From: Anaerotardibacter muris
GTDB lineage: Bacteria; Actinomycetota; Coriobacteriia; Coriobacteriales; Eggerthellaceae
DNA length: 64,000 nucleotides
Direction: 5' to 3'
Assembly (NCBI RefSeq): GCF_943192915.1
Contig: NZ_CALPCD010000003.1
Location: forward strand, 172,491 to 236,490
In this document: positions 1 to 8,464 of the stretch, one piece after another
Position numbering within the stretch: position 1 is the first letter of the stretch
Layout: each line of letters begins with the position of its first letter
Position numbers and translations under genes: made by a program
Notes under the pieces: generated by a model
Seen by the model: the letters and a program-made list of their open reading frames with translations, nothing else
Databases searched by the model: none
Told to the model about the DNA's origin: nothing

Positions 1-289
1 GCAAGCGCCCGATGAAAAAAAGGCCCGCTACACCCGAGATCATCAGAAGGCGATCAACAGCAGGATCGAGAAGCTGCCCTAAGCGCGATACTTGATTGGT
101 ACGACGTGCCACCTGACCGTCTACCCAGTCGGTCGATGCTGCAATAGCGAAGACGAGCGTGGCAGCCAAATTGAAGTCGTTGAAGAGAAGGACCAAGAAT
201 ACGGGGATCATGAGCAGACGAATGAATGACAACACGTTCGGAAGCGTGAAGATCTTATTCGAAACTTCATACGTCTCGTGCGTTGACAT
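1..289 (-). CDS. pgsA: CDP-alcohol phosphatidyltransferase, PgsA-like (3' part beyond window edge)
   Basis: Only the N-terminal 96 codons are inside the window. The protein begins MSTHETYEVSNKIFTLPNVL and continues into a hydrophobic segment. It then shows the full CDP-alcohol phosphotransferase signature D-x2-DG-x2-AR-x8-G-x3-D-x3-D, read as DWVDGQVAR, eight residues, G, LLD, PAVD. Enzymes of this family transfer a phosphatidyl group from CDP-diacylglycerol to an alcohol in the membrane; the short N-terminus before the motif fits PgsA (glycerol-3-phosphate acceptor), but the acceptor cannot be proven from this part. The ATG at 287-289 is preceded by a strong GAGGAGGGA ribosome binding site at 292-300. 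It lies about 70 bases downstream of echF on the same strand. Confidence 0.82.
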   Translation of the reverse strand, partial: MSTHETYEVSNKIFTLPNVLSFIRLLMIPVFLVLLFNDFNLAATLVFAIAASTDWVDGQVARRTNQVSRLGQLLDPAVDRLLMISGVAGLFFIGRL

Positions 290-359
290 TATCCCTCCTC
301 AGTGAGCAAAATCGGGCCCGTAGGCCCGATGCTGGAAACGATTGCGTGCTGGAAGCCTG

Positions 360-827
360 TTATTCCGCTTTATCTGCGGCTTCTTGCTTCGCCTTCTCAC
401 GCGCCGCCTTTGCTTCCATGGCTGCTTTAATTCTAGCAGCTCGCTCTTCTTCTTTACGCGCCATCTCAGCTTTTTCTTCTTCGGTCGGCTCGGGCTTCGT
501 AGTGATCGAAACGACCTTCGAAGTGGCTGGCTTGCGGTAATCGGGCATCATGGTCAAGCAATTCTGCGGGCACTCACGCACACAGGTGCGGCATTGGATG
601 CAATCGAACGGGTCGATCGTCCATGATTCTGCCGCTTTATCGACCTCGATGCAGCCTGTCGGGCAACGCTTCGCACAAATACCACAAAGCGTGCATTCGA
701 TGATATCGTTTTCGATATGGCCCTTCAGATCATCCACGGACGGCCGCGTCTCATAGGGATAACGCAGTGTCTCTGGCTTCTTGAACAGGGACTTGAGGGT
801 CATCTTTCCAAGCTTGAAATATCCCAT
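360..827 (-). CDS. echF: Ech hydrogenase subunit F, 2x[4Fe-4S] ferredoxin-like
   Basis: 155 residues. Two complete [4Fe-4S] motifs are visible: Cys45-x2-Cys48-x2-Cys51-x3-Cys55-Pro and Cys76-x2-Cys79-x2-Cys82-x3-Cys86-Pro. This matches EchF/NuoI-type subunits that relay electrons between ferredoxin and the hydrogenase core. After residue 115 the protein carries a tail of about 40 residues made almost only of Glu, Lys, Ala and Arg, predicted to be a charged helix and not part of the ferredoxin fold. It is the last gene of echABCDEF; its ATG follows the echE stop by four bases and uses GAAAGG inside the end of echE as ribosome binding site. Confidence 0.9.
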   Translation of the reverse strand: MGYFKLGKMTLKSLFKKPETLRYPYETRPSVDDLKGHIENDIIECTLCGICAKRCPTGCIEVDKAAESWTIDPFDCIQCRTCVRECPQNCLTMMPDYRKPATSKVVSITTKPEPTEEEKAEMARKEEERAARIKAAMEAKAAREKAKQEAADKAE

Positions 828-831
828 GATC

Positions 832-1920
832 CTACCTTTCCGTGCAGCTGATGCAGGGATCGATAGTGAGTACGATCATATTCACATCGGCCAAATCGCA
901 GCCCTTGAGCGCCATGGTCATACCCGCGATGTTCTGGGTGGTTGGGGTGCGGATGCGCATGCGTTCAAGATTCTTGGTACCGTTACCAGAGCAATAGTAA
1001 TAAACTTCACCGCGAGGCTGCTCGAGGATGCTGCATGCTTCGCTGCCTGCAGCAGGAGCACCCTTCACGGGAACATAGAAATCACCATCAGGGATCTTAT
1101 CGATGAGCTCTTCGATGATGCTGATGGACTGGAGCACCTCTTCAGCGCGGACCTGAACACGTCCGTAGCAGTCGCCATCGGTCGAAAGGATCGGTTGGAA
1201 ATCAGCCAGGTCACCGTAGGCACCCAAGCCCAAGCAACGAACGTCGTTATTCAGATTGCTCGCGCGCGCAAAGGGACCGACCATGCCATACTGGACAGCA
1301 TCTTCAGGCGAGATATACCCAACGCCCACCAGGCGATTCTTCACTGAAGTGTCCTTCAAGAATGCATTGCAGATCTCTTGATATTCCTTCTTGATGCTGT
1401 TGAGCTTATCTTTGATAGCTTGCAGCATGGGGGCATCGATATCCTTGGTAACGCCACCGATGAGCGTATAAGACAAGATGACGCGCCCGCCAGCGACCGC
1501 CTCGAAGATGTCGAGGATGCGCTCGCGTAAGCGCCAGCAGTGCATGAACAGGCTCTCGAAGCCGAATGCATCGGCCGCAAGACCCATCCACAACAAGTGC
1601 GAATGGATACGTGAAAGCTCATGCATGATGGAGCGGAGATACTGCGCACGAGGCGGGATCTCAACGTCCATCAAGCGCTCAACGGTCTCTGCATAGCCAT
1701 AGCTGTGACCGAATGCGCAGATGCCGCAAATACGCTCTGCAACATAGATGTACTGATGGATGTCGCGTGTCTCAACCAACTTCTCAAGACCGCGATGGAT
1801 GAATCCGATCTGAGGAAGAACATCAACGACCGTTTCATCCTCGACCACAAGGTCAAGATGGAGCGGCTCGGGCAGTACAGGATGCTGCGGGCCGAATGGA
1901 AGCACTTGCGCTTTACCCAT
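832..1920 (-). CDS. echE: Ech [NiFe]-hydrogenase large (catalytic) subunit
   Basis: 362 residues, related to the 49-kDa subunit of complex I and to HycE/CooH. The nickel ligands are visible as Cys65-x2-Cys68 (RICGICAFGH) and Cys356-x2-Cys359 (DPCISC). The protein stops three residues after the last cysteine (TER), so there is no C-terminal peptide for a maturation protease to remove; this is known for the CooH/EchE branch. The subunit carries the Ni-Fe site where protons are reduced or H2 is oxidised. It sits in the canonical order between echD (gap 3 bases) and echF. No hyp maturation genes are in the window. Confidence 0.93.
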   Translation of the reverse strand: MGKAQVLPFGPQHPVLPEPLHLDLVVEDETVVDVLPQIGFIHRGLEKLVETRDIHQYIYVAERICGICAFGHSYGYAETVERLMDVEIPPRAQYLRSIMHELSRIHSHLLWMGLAADAFGFESLFMHCWRLRERILDIFEAVAGGRVILSYTLIGGVTKDIDAPMLQAIKDKLNSIKKEYQEICNAFLKDTSVKNRLVGVGYISPEDAVQYGMVGPFARASNLNNDVRCLGLGAYGDLADFQPILSTDGDCYGRVQVRAEEVLQSISIIEELIDKIPDGDFYVPVKGAPAAGSEACSILEQPRGEVYYYCSGNGTKNLERMRIRTPTTQNIAGMTMALKGCDLADVNMIVLTIDPCISCTER

Positions 1921-1923
1921 GTT

Positions 1924-2490
1924 CTACTCCCCTTCCTCTTTCGTCTTGGTATCTTCCGACGCCTCAGTGCTCACCGCTTCAGCGGCTGACTTCGCTTCGG
2001 TATCTTCTTTAGCTGCTTCATTCGTATCTTTGGCAGCTGCCTCCTTGGCGGCTTTCGCTTCCTTAGCAGCCTTTGCTGCTTTAGCCTTAGCGATCTTAGC
2101 AGCCTTTTCGCGAGCAGCAAGCTGTTCAGGCGAAACGATAGTCATAGGCGCTTCAACACCTTCAGCGAAACGATAGAAAGCACCCTGAAAATCGATGAGA
2201 TTACCCACGATGTTCACGCCGAACAGATCGTGCGCTTCGTTTTCGTTCACGAACACCGCGATGAACAGCGGAGTGAGCGAAGGGATCTCGGTCTCGCCCT
2301 TGATGACGCCTTCGATACGACGATTGATCACTTCGTTACCCTTGATGAAGGTGTAATAGAGCCAAATGGTGTCATCTTCTTTATGGATGGCCATCATCTG
2401 AGAAAGCTGATAGCCCTGCTCTTTGTATTTCTTAGCAGTATCGAAGAGCTCTTCGACCTTGATAGGGACAAAGGATTCATTCAGTTCCAT
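1924..2490 (-). CDS. echD: Ech hydrogenase subunit D (NuoC/30-kDa-like) with long KAE-rich tail
   Basis: 188 residues. Residues 1 to about 120 resemble the complex I 30-kDa/EchD fold, including ...NENEAHDLFGVNIVGN..., the typical E-x-DLFGI-like segment. From about residue 121 to the end the sequence is a low-complexity tail of Ala, Lys, Glu, Asp and Thr, likely a charged helix or disordered extension. The family domain alone accounts for roughly 120 residues, so the tail is an addition. EchF of the same complex has a similar tail. It overlaps no gene and lies 3 bases after echC and 3 bases before echE. Confidence 0.85.
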   Translation of the reverse strand: MELNESFVPIKVEELFDTAKKYKEQGYQLSQMMAIHKEDDTIWLYYTFIKGNEVINRRIEGVIKGETEIPSLTPLFIAVFVNENEAHDLFGVNIVGNLIDFQGAFYRFAEGVEAPMTIVSPEQLAAREKAAKIAKAKAAKAAKEAKAAKEAAAKDTNEAAKEDTEAKSAAEAVSTEASEDTKTKEEGE

Positions 2491-2493
2491 GAC

Positions 2494-2937
2494 TTACGCC
2501 CCTTTCTTCTCTGCTTTGAGCTTCTTGGATTTCTCTTCCAAGATGCCGATACCTTCGACCACCGCGTCGATGATGGCCTCAGGACGGATAGCGCAACCTG
2601 GCGCATAGACATCGACAGGGATGGCCTTATCCACGCCGCCGATGATGTTGTAACAGTCTTTGAAGATACCCGCTGTACAGGCGCAAACACCGCATGCAAC
2701 GACCACCTTCGGCTCGACCATCTGGTCGTAGATCTCGCGCACAACATCGATATTGCGCTCGTTGATACCACCAGTGACCAAGAAGATATCGGCATGCTTG
2801 GGGTTGCCCGTATTCACGATGCCGAAGCGCTCGACATCATAGAGCGGCGTAAGAGCCGCGAGGACTTCGATATCGCACCCATTACAGCTCGAGCCGTCGT
2901 AATGGATGATCCAAGGAGATTTAGAAACAGAAGACAT
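2494..2937 (-). CDS. echC: Ech hydrogenase small subunit (NuoB/20-kDa-like)
   Basis: 147 residues. The cysteines for the proximal [4Fe-4S] cluster are in the expected places: SSCNGCDIE near the N-terminus, ACGVCACTAGIF in the middle, and APGCAIRPEAI toward the C-terminus, as in EchC and NuoB. The subunit passes electrons to the Ni-Fe site in EchE. It follows echB by 9 bases and precedes echD by 3 bases, in the standard ech order. The start ATG has a GGAGG ribosome binding site in the short gap. Confidence 0.9.
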   Translation of the reverse strand: MSSVSKSPWIIHYDGSSCNGCDIEVLAALTPLYDVERFGIVNTGNPKHADIFLVTGGINERNIDVVREIYDQMVEPKVVVACGVCACTAGIFKDCYNIIGGVDKAIPVDVYAPGCAIRPEAIIDAVVEGIGILEEKSKKLKAEKKGA

Positions 2938-2946
2938 GTTCCCTCC

Positions 2947-3828
2947 TTACAGGAATGCGAGCACGGTGATGTTGATGCCACCCAAGACCAACGTGATGAT
3001 CCAAGTTGACTTCAGCACCAACTGCCACTTAACACGAGCAAAGTTGTTATCGATCCAGATCTCAAACAAGTAGATGAGGATGAAAGCAACGATAGCAATC
3101 GCAATGGAGATGGGATTGCCCCAAATGAAGAACATGACGACCCAGCCCATGTACAGGATGTTCTCACACCAGTGCATCACTTCGATCTGAGCGAGCGTCT
3201 TGCCAGACATTTCGGTAGTTACACCTTTTACCAGTTCTTGATGTGCATGATGTGAATATGAGAGATCAAATGGAGATTTCCTCAATTTAATCGTAAGTAT
3301 GTAGAGCATTCCTAAAAAGATTCCCCACAAGCTGAACAAGATAGGCTGATCGAGGAACGGCAAGACCGACAGGTCGAAGCTGCCCGTAGCCATGAACAGA
3401 CCCACCGCCAACAAGAGCACCATCGGTTCATAGGCCATGATCTGCAGCGTTTCACGATGAGCGCCAGCTTCGGAAAAGGGTGAACGTGAAGCATACGCTG
3501 CCATGACGAACATGAGCTCAGCGAGCGTGATGACGAACACGCACAGTAAGAAGTTGCCGCCCGAGAAGAAGATGCCGCCTGCAATGAAGGTGAACACAAG
3601 AGCGCACACCACGTAGGTGCCGATCGTGCCATTGACCGCCACGTTGTCCTTCGCGATGAGCTTGCGCACATCGTAGAGAGGCTGAAGCAAGGGAGGACCT
3701 ACCCTGCCCTGCATACGTGCGCTGATGATGCGGTCGAGACCAGAAAGAAGGCAGCCGGCCACGGTACCTACGATCGCAAAGATGACCGAAGCACCAAGCG
3801 TGATAAGGATCGAAATGAGCGTTTCCAC
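2947..3828 (-). CDS. echB: Ech hydrogenase membrane subunit B (NuoH-like)
   Basis: 293 residues with about eight hydrophobic segments. The cytoplasmic loop contains GRVGPPLLQPLYDVRKLIAKD, characteristic of NuoH/HycD/EchB, plus FPFSEAGAHRE-like text in the middle, which in complex I forms the contact with the peripheral arm. It anchors the electron-transfer module to the ion-pumping EchA. Translation starts at a GTG (3826-3828) placed six bases after AGGAGG. It lies 15 bases after echA and 9 before echC. Confidence 0.92.
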   Translation of the reverse strand: METLISILITLGASVIFAIVGTVAGCLLSGLDRIISARMQGRVGPPLLQPLYDVRKLIAKDNVAVNGTIGTYVVCALVFTFIAGGIFFSGGNFLLCVFVITLAELMFVMAAYASRSPFSEAGAHRETLQIMAYEPMVLLLAVGLFMATGSFDLSVLPFLDQPILFSLWGIFLGMLYILTIKLRKSPFDLSYSHHAHQELVKGVTTEMSGKTLAQIEVMHWCENILYMGWVVMFFIWGNPISIAIAIVAFILIYLFEIWIDNNFARVKWQLVLKSTWIITLVLGGINITVLAFL

Positions 3829-3843
3829 GAATTGCCTCCTTTC

Positions 3844-5772
3844 CTAGAGCAAGATGGTCAGGCCCGCAGTGGACACAACAGCCCACACGAACGCGATGAG
3901 TATGAGGATATAACAGATGATCGTGCCAATGGGCGTGAGCTTCGCCTCTCCGAACCAGTCATCCATGTACCAGTTGCGCACCGTAGCCTCTTGGGGCTGC
4001 GAGAGCGAATTCAAGAACACGCGCGATTCGTTGTCGACCGAAACACCCGAAAGATAGACGCTAGCCTTCTTGGCCTTGGTCTTCTTACGAAGCACGCCGA
4101 ACATCATCACTACCATGAACAGCACGATGATGGTTGACAGATAGAGATTCTCGTCACGGATAGGCTGGATGCTCATGCCTAATACGGACGCAACATACGG
4201 TTCGACCAGATAGTTCGAGATGACTGGGATGAGCGCACAGGCGAGCACCGCGAGCACCACCATGACCGCGTCAGCGAACCATTCGCTCTTGTGCACGGTG
4301 ATCTCGACGTTGTCTGGCTCCCCAGCGATACCCGCAAGCTTACCGAGCCATTTCGCCCAGAACATGAAGGTTGCCGCAGAACCGAATGCTAACATGAGGA
4401 TGAGCGCGATCTGGCGCGTACCGATGAGAGTGACGAGCGTTGCCCACTTCGCGATGAGCATACCGAATGGTGCGATGAACATGATCATGATGCCGAGCAT
4501 CATCAAGCGCGCCAAACGAGGCATGCGTTCGAAGAGCGAGTCCATGTCCTCGATGTTACGCGAACCGATATGGTGCTCTGCCGTACCCACGCACAAGAAG
4601 AGCAAGCTCTTCGCAATAGCGTGGAAGATGACCAGGAAGATGGCCGCCCAGATAGCCTCTGCAGTGCCAACACCCGCGCATGCAGTGATAAGACCAAGAT
4701 TAGCGATGGTCGAATACGCCAGAACACGTTTCGCATTGACCTGCGAAATGGCCAAGAACGAACAGAACAGGAACGTAAGGCCACCGACCAAGATGACGAA
4801 GATCGAAGGACCAAACGATACGGCATAGATCGGACCGCACTTGATGAGCATGAACACGCCCGCCTTCACCATGGTGGATGAATGCAAGAGCGCACTGGTT
4901 GGTGTTGGCGCGACCATAGCGCCGAGCAACCACGTATGGAAGGGCATCTGCGCAGCTTTGGTCATGCCCGCTAAGCTCAAACAGGTGAGCGGGAACACTA
5001 CGAGCGCAGGCGCCAGTGTTCCGATAACGATGAAGTCGAGGAAGTCGACCGTGTTGAACTGCAGCGCCATATAGAACAGCGCCGCCAAGAACGCGATGCC
5101 GCCGACCATATTCATGATGATCTGCCTGAAAGCATTCGCGATAGCTTCTTCTGTTCGGGTGTAGCCGATGAGCAAGAAGGAACAGACCGTGGTGATCTCC
5201 CAACCCGCATAGAGCCAGATCATGTTATTGCAGAAGATGATCGCATACATAGCCGCAAGGAAGATGAACATCAACGCGAAGAAGCGCGGGCGACGGTCAG
5301 CCTCATGCTTGTGCTCTGCCTGGAAATCTTCCATATACCCGATGGAATAGATGCAGATACCAGAGCCGACCAAGCCGATGATAAGGGTCATGATGAGCGA
5401 GAGAGAATCGACATAAAGACCGCGCAGGCAGACGATATCGTGAGCGAAACCGAACTCGAAGACGAGCGTGCCCACCAACTGGATGGCAGCAAGAGCCAGA
5501 ACCCACTTACGGCGATATTTGACGCTGTAGAAGATGACGACCGCACCAACGATGACGCTGATGGCGATCGAAGCCCAATCGATCACAGCAGAATCGAACA
5601 TATAGTACGTTCCTGTTGTGCCGATGTTCATTGCAACCATCGCGATGGATGCGCCCATGATAACAAGGCTCGCGACCCACACGATGACATTTCTGACCTT
5701 GTCTTGCCTGAAGATGACGAGCAGCCCGGCAATGACAAGTGGAAACAGGATCAGAAACCCTATCATTTCCAT
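3844..5772 (-). CDS. echA: Ech hydrogenase membrane subunit A (NuoL/antiporter-like)
   Basis: Chosen start gives 642 residues beginning MEMIGFLILFPLVIAG. The frame stays open 28 codons further upstream, but that part is polar and unlike the family, whereas this ATG is preceded by AAAGGAGG seven bases away. The protein is almost entirely membrane-spanning and carries antiporter-like motifs, including MPFHTWLLGAMVAPTPTSALLHSSTMVKAG with the conserved histidines and lysine of proton-translocating NuoL/MrpA proteins. It is the first gene of the echABCDEF operon, so the complex can couple ferredoxin/H2 redox chemistry to ion translocation. Confidence 0.9.
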   Translation of the reverse strand: MEMIGFLILFPLVIAGLLVIFRQDKVRNVIVWVASLVIMGASIAMVAMNIGTTGTYYMFDSAVIDWASIAISVIVGAVVIFYSVKYRRKWVLALAAIQLVGTLVFEFGFAHDIVCLRGLYVDSLSLIMTLIIGLVGSGICIYSIGYMEDFQAEHKHEADRRPRFFALMFIFLAAMYAIIFCNNMIWLYAGWEITTVCSFLLIGYTRTEEAIANAFRQIIMNMVGGIAFLAALFYMALQFNTVDFLDFIVIGTLAPALVVFPLTCLSLAGMTKAAQMPFHTWLLGAMVAPTPTSALLHSSTMVKAGVFMLIKCGPIYAVSFGPSIFVILVGGLTFLFCSFLAISQVNAKRVLAYSTIANLGLITACAGVGTAEAIWAAIFLVIFHAIAKSLLFLCVGTAEHHIGSRNIEDMDSLFERMPRLARLMMLGIMIMFIAPFGMLIAKWATLVTLIGTRQIALILMLAFGSAATFMFWAKWLGKLAGIAGEPDNVEITVHKSEWFADAVMVVLAVLACALIPVISNYLVEPYVASVLGMSIQPIRDENLYLSTIIVLFMVVMMFGVLRKKTKAKKASVYLSGVSVDNESRVFLNSLSQPQEATVRNWYMDDWFGEAKLTPIGTIICYILILIAFVWAVVSTAGLTILL

Positions 5773-5848
5773 GCCAGTTCCTCCTTTAATAGGAGCCGAT
5801 ACTAAAACGCGACCAATATAGTCGCATTTCACTGTATCGCTTTGTGTT

Positions 5849-5869
5849 CGATGCACTTTGCACGCATCG
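5849..5869. promoter_or_regulatory. Short inverted repeat upstream of echA
   Basis: CGATGC and GCATCG are separated by nine bases in the 156-base gap between walJ and echA. It lies about 80 bases before the echA start, where an operator would be plausible. No convincing -35/-10 pair was found around it, so its role is a guess. Confidence 0.25.
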
Positions 5870-5928
5870 CTGTGAAGATATTATGCTCGGTAAGTGGGTT
5901 TGAGATTTCGCAGTTGAATGAGCCTGTT

Positions 5929-6876
5929 TCACGACGTGATGAACACGGGTCGATGTTGATAGGCACAGGTGACCTGAATGGGTGCTCCAGCTCGCTCGAC
6001 CACCGCACGTAACGTTTCGACGGGGATACGGTAGGTATTATTGTTCTCTGAGATATGAAGTGCTACGACCGTCTCGAGCTTATCGGAGATGAGCGACTCA
6101 AGGGCAGCGGCGGCTTGCGCGTTGCTCAAATGCCCATGGTCAGAGCCAACACGCTCTTTGAGCATCAAAGGATAAGGCCCATTGCGCAACATCGCTTCAT
6201 CATGGTTGCTCTCAAGCCCCAAGATACGAACATCGCGCAGTCCTTCGAGCGCTTCCGGGAGCAAAGTGCCCGTATCAGTGATGAAACCGAGCGCGTCGCC
6301 CCCGCTTTCGAAGCGAAAACCGAACGAGACCTCGGTATCATGCGAGGTGGGCAGGATCTTCACGCGAAGCGAACCAAGTTCGATGGTTTGACCAGCATCG
6401 ATGCGGTTCAGATCGCTGATATCGAACGTCTTTTGCATCTCCCGCGCATGTTCATAGGTAAGCTCATGAGCATAGATGGGCGCTTCGATACCTTGCGAGC
6501 GCAATCCACGCATGATCACGCCAAGATTCTTCACGTGATCAGAGTGGCTGTGAGAGATGAGGATCGCTTTCAGATTCTTCAGATCGAATCCACCCTGCTC
6601 GCTGAAGTCGAACACATCACGCTTGCAGATCCCCGCATCGATGAGCACGCCATCGCCACTGACACGGTCGAACACCACCGCTGCATTGCCCTTGCTCCCA
6701 CTGCCCAGTACGAGCAACTGCAAGCGGCGATCAATGTCTCCGCGTATGCGCGCAAGATCATTCGAAACGTTGTCCGTCGAAACTGAATGGTCGAGCGTCA
6801 AGCGCTGTTGATGAAGGCGCCGAGCCTCGACCTCTTTACGAGAGAGCGAAGATTCTTCAGGATCGAAAGTGCTCAT
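5929..6876 (-). CDS. WalJ/YycJ-like metallo-beta-lactamase-fold hydrolase
   Basis: 315 residues. After an N-terminal extension of about 50 charged residues the MBL fold starts with LVLGSGSKGNAAV. Metal ligands are visible in HSHSDH, in SHDTEVSFGFRF, in FITDTG and in the ESNHDEAMLRNG...GSDHGHLSN block, which is distinctive for YycJ/WalJ proteins (linked to DNA and cell-wall homeostasis in Firmicutes). Here it is not next to a walRK two-component system. It starts four bases after the stop of the DUF1846 gene, so the two are probably co-transcribed. No good Shine-Dalgarno sequence is seen, which suggests translational coupling. Confidence 0.8.
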   Translation of the reverse strand: MSTFDPEESSLSRKEVEARRLHQQRLTLDHSVSTDNVSNDLARIRGDIDRRLQLLVLGSGSKGNAAVVFDRVSGDGVLIDAGICKRDVFDFSEQGGFDLKNLKAILISHSHSDHVKNLGVIMRGLRSQGIEAPIYAHELTYEHAREMQKTFDISDLNRIDAGQTIELGSLRVKILPTSHDTEVSFGFRFESGGDALGFITDTGTLLPEALEGLRDVRILGLESNHDEAMLRNGPYPLMLKERVGSDHGHLSNAQAAAALESLISDKLETVVALHISENNNTYRIPVETLRAVVERAGAPIQVTCAYQHRPVFITS

Positions 6877-6879
6877 GAT

Positions 6880-8367
6880 CTATTTGTGATAGTAGCGGTG
6901 CAGTTCGTATTTAGGTTCGCATGATAGGTTCATACCAAGCTTCTTATAGAACTGCTCGTCGGTCTCGGAGATGATCACCGAGAAGAACGCATCGCAACCA
7001 CGCAATTGATCGACGCATTCGAGCACCTGCTTAGCAACCTGGTTAGTAGCAGAACTGATGGCTAATGCGATGATGGTCTCATCGGAGTGCAAACGCGGAT
7101 TGTTCGAATTCAGCACTGATGTCTTCAGCTCGCAAATAGGCTCGATGGCTTCGTCTGAGATGACATCCGCATCCAAGTCGATGCCTGCAAGCGCCTTGAG
7201 CGCATTGATGAGCGTGCAAGCTGCAGCGCCAAGGTTGGTAGAGGTCTTGCCAGTCACCACTTCCCCATTGGGCAACGTGATAGCACCGACAGGAGCGCCT
7301 GTGGTCTCCTCTTTGAGCAGCACAGCGCTGCGGGCCTTCAGGTCGTTCACGCTCACATCGGCCTGGTTCATGAGCAGTTCGCACTTGTCAACTTGATCTT
7401 GGCCCATACCCGTGCTCTTCACATCGTTAGCAGCCTGGAAGTAGCGGCGCACGATCTCTTTGCGTGCGGCCTCTTTGCAAGCTTCATCGTCTACGATGGC
7501 GAATCCAGCCATGTTGACGCCCATGTCGGTCGGCGATTGATAGGGGCAGCTTCCTGAGATGCGCTCCATCATAGCCTTGAGCACCGGAAATATCTCCACG
7601 TCGCGGTTATAGTTCACCGTGACCTTGTTATAAGCCTCGAGATGGAAGGGATCGATGACGTTCGCATCGTTCAGATCCAGCGTCGCAGCCTCATACGCGA
7701 TGTTGACCGGGTGCTTGAGCGGCAAGTTCCACACAGGGAAGGTCTCGTACTTCGCATAACCCGCTTTCACACCGCGCTTGTTCTCATGGTAGAGCTGAGA
7801 GAGACACGTGGCCATCTTGCCCGAACCAGGACCAGGCGCGGTCACCACTACGAGCGGACGGGTGGTCTCGACATATTCGTTCTTTCCGTAGCCATCGTCG
7901 CTAACGATTCGCTCGATGTCGCTCGGGTAACCAGGAATGGGATAATGCAGGTATGACGTGATACCAAGCGAATTCAAGCGATGACGGAACGCATCGGCTG
8001 CTGGCTGACCAGAATATTGGGTGATGACGACCGAGCCAACATAGAAGCCCATGCCTTGCAGCACATCCATCAGGCGCAGCACATCTTCATCGTAGGTGAT
8101 GCCCAGATCGCCGCGGATCTTGTTCTGCTCGATATCATTCGCATTGATCGCGATGATGATCTCGACCTCATCCATGAGGCTCTTGAGCATAGATATCTTC
8201 GCATCTGGCTTGAAGCCAGGGAGAACACGAGAAGCATGCAGGTCGTCAAAGAGCTTGCCACCGAATTCCAAATAGAGCTTGCCGCCGAATTGGTCGATGC
8301 GATTACGAATATGTTCAGCTTGCATAGAGATGTACTTGTCGTTATCGAACCCAACACGCATGAACAT
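6880..8367 (-). CDS. DUF1846 family protein
   Basis: About 495 residues from the ATG at 8365-8367 (an ATG at 8359-8361 is an alternative). The N-terminus MFMRVGFDNDKYISMQAEHIRNRI and the segment GGKLYLEFGGKLFDDLHASRVLPGF are characteristic of DUF1846. The middle contains VVVTAPGPGSGKMATCLSQLYHEN, a P-loop-like nucleotide-binding stretch. The length fits the family. The biochemical role is not established. It is followed immediately by the walJ-like gene and is divergent from the membrane protein gene at 8465. Confidence 0.85.
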   Translation of the reverse strand: MFMRVGFDNDKYISMQAEHIRNRIDQFGGKLYLEFGGKLFDDLHASRVLPGFKPDAKISMLKSLMDEVEIIIAINANDIEQNKIRGDLGITYDEDVLRLMDVLQGMGFYVGSVVITQYSGQPAADAFRHRLNSLGITSYLHYPIPGYPSDIERIVSDDGYGKNEYVETTRPLVVVTAPGPGSGKMATCLSQLYHENKRGVKAGYAKYETFPVWNLPLKHPVNIAYEAATLDLNDANVIDPFHLEAYNKVTVNYNRDVEIFPVLKAMMERISGSCPYQSPTDMGVNMAGFAIVDDEACKEAARKEIVRRYFQAANDVKSTGMGQDQVDKCELLMNQADVSVNDLKARSAVLLKEETTGAPVGAITLPNGEVVTGKTSTNLGAAACTLINALKALAGIDLDADVISDEAIEPICELKTSVLNSNNPRLHSDETIIALAISSATNQVAKQVLECVDQLRGCDAFFSVIISETDEQFYKKLGMNLSCEPKYELHRYYHK

Positions 8368-8464
8368 GACTCGCTTTCTCGCTACGATCGATGAGGCGCT
8401 CAACTGAATATCTATTTTGATCGCGGTGTTTTCATAGTACTAAACATTATCGAGATAAAGGGTC

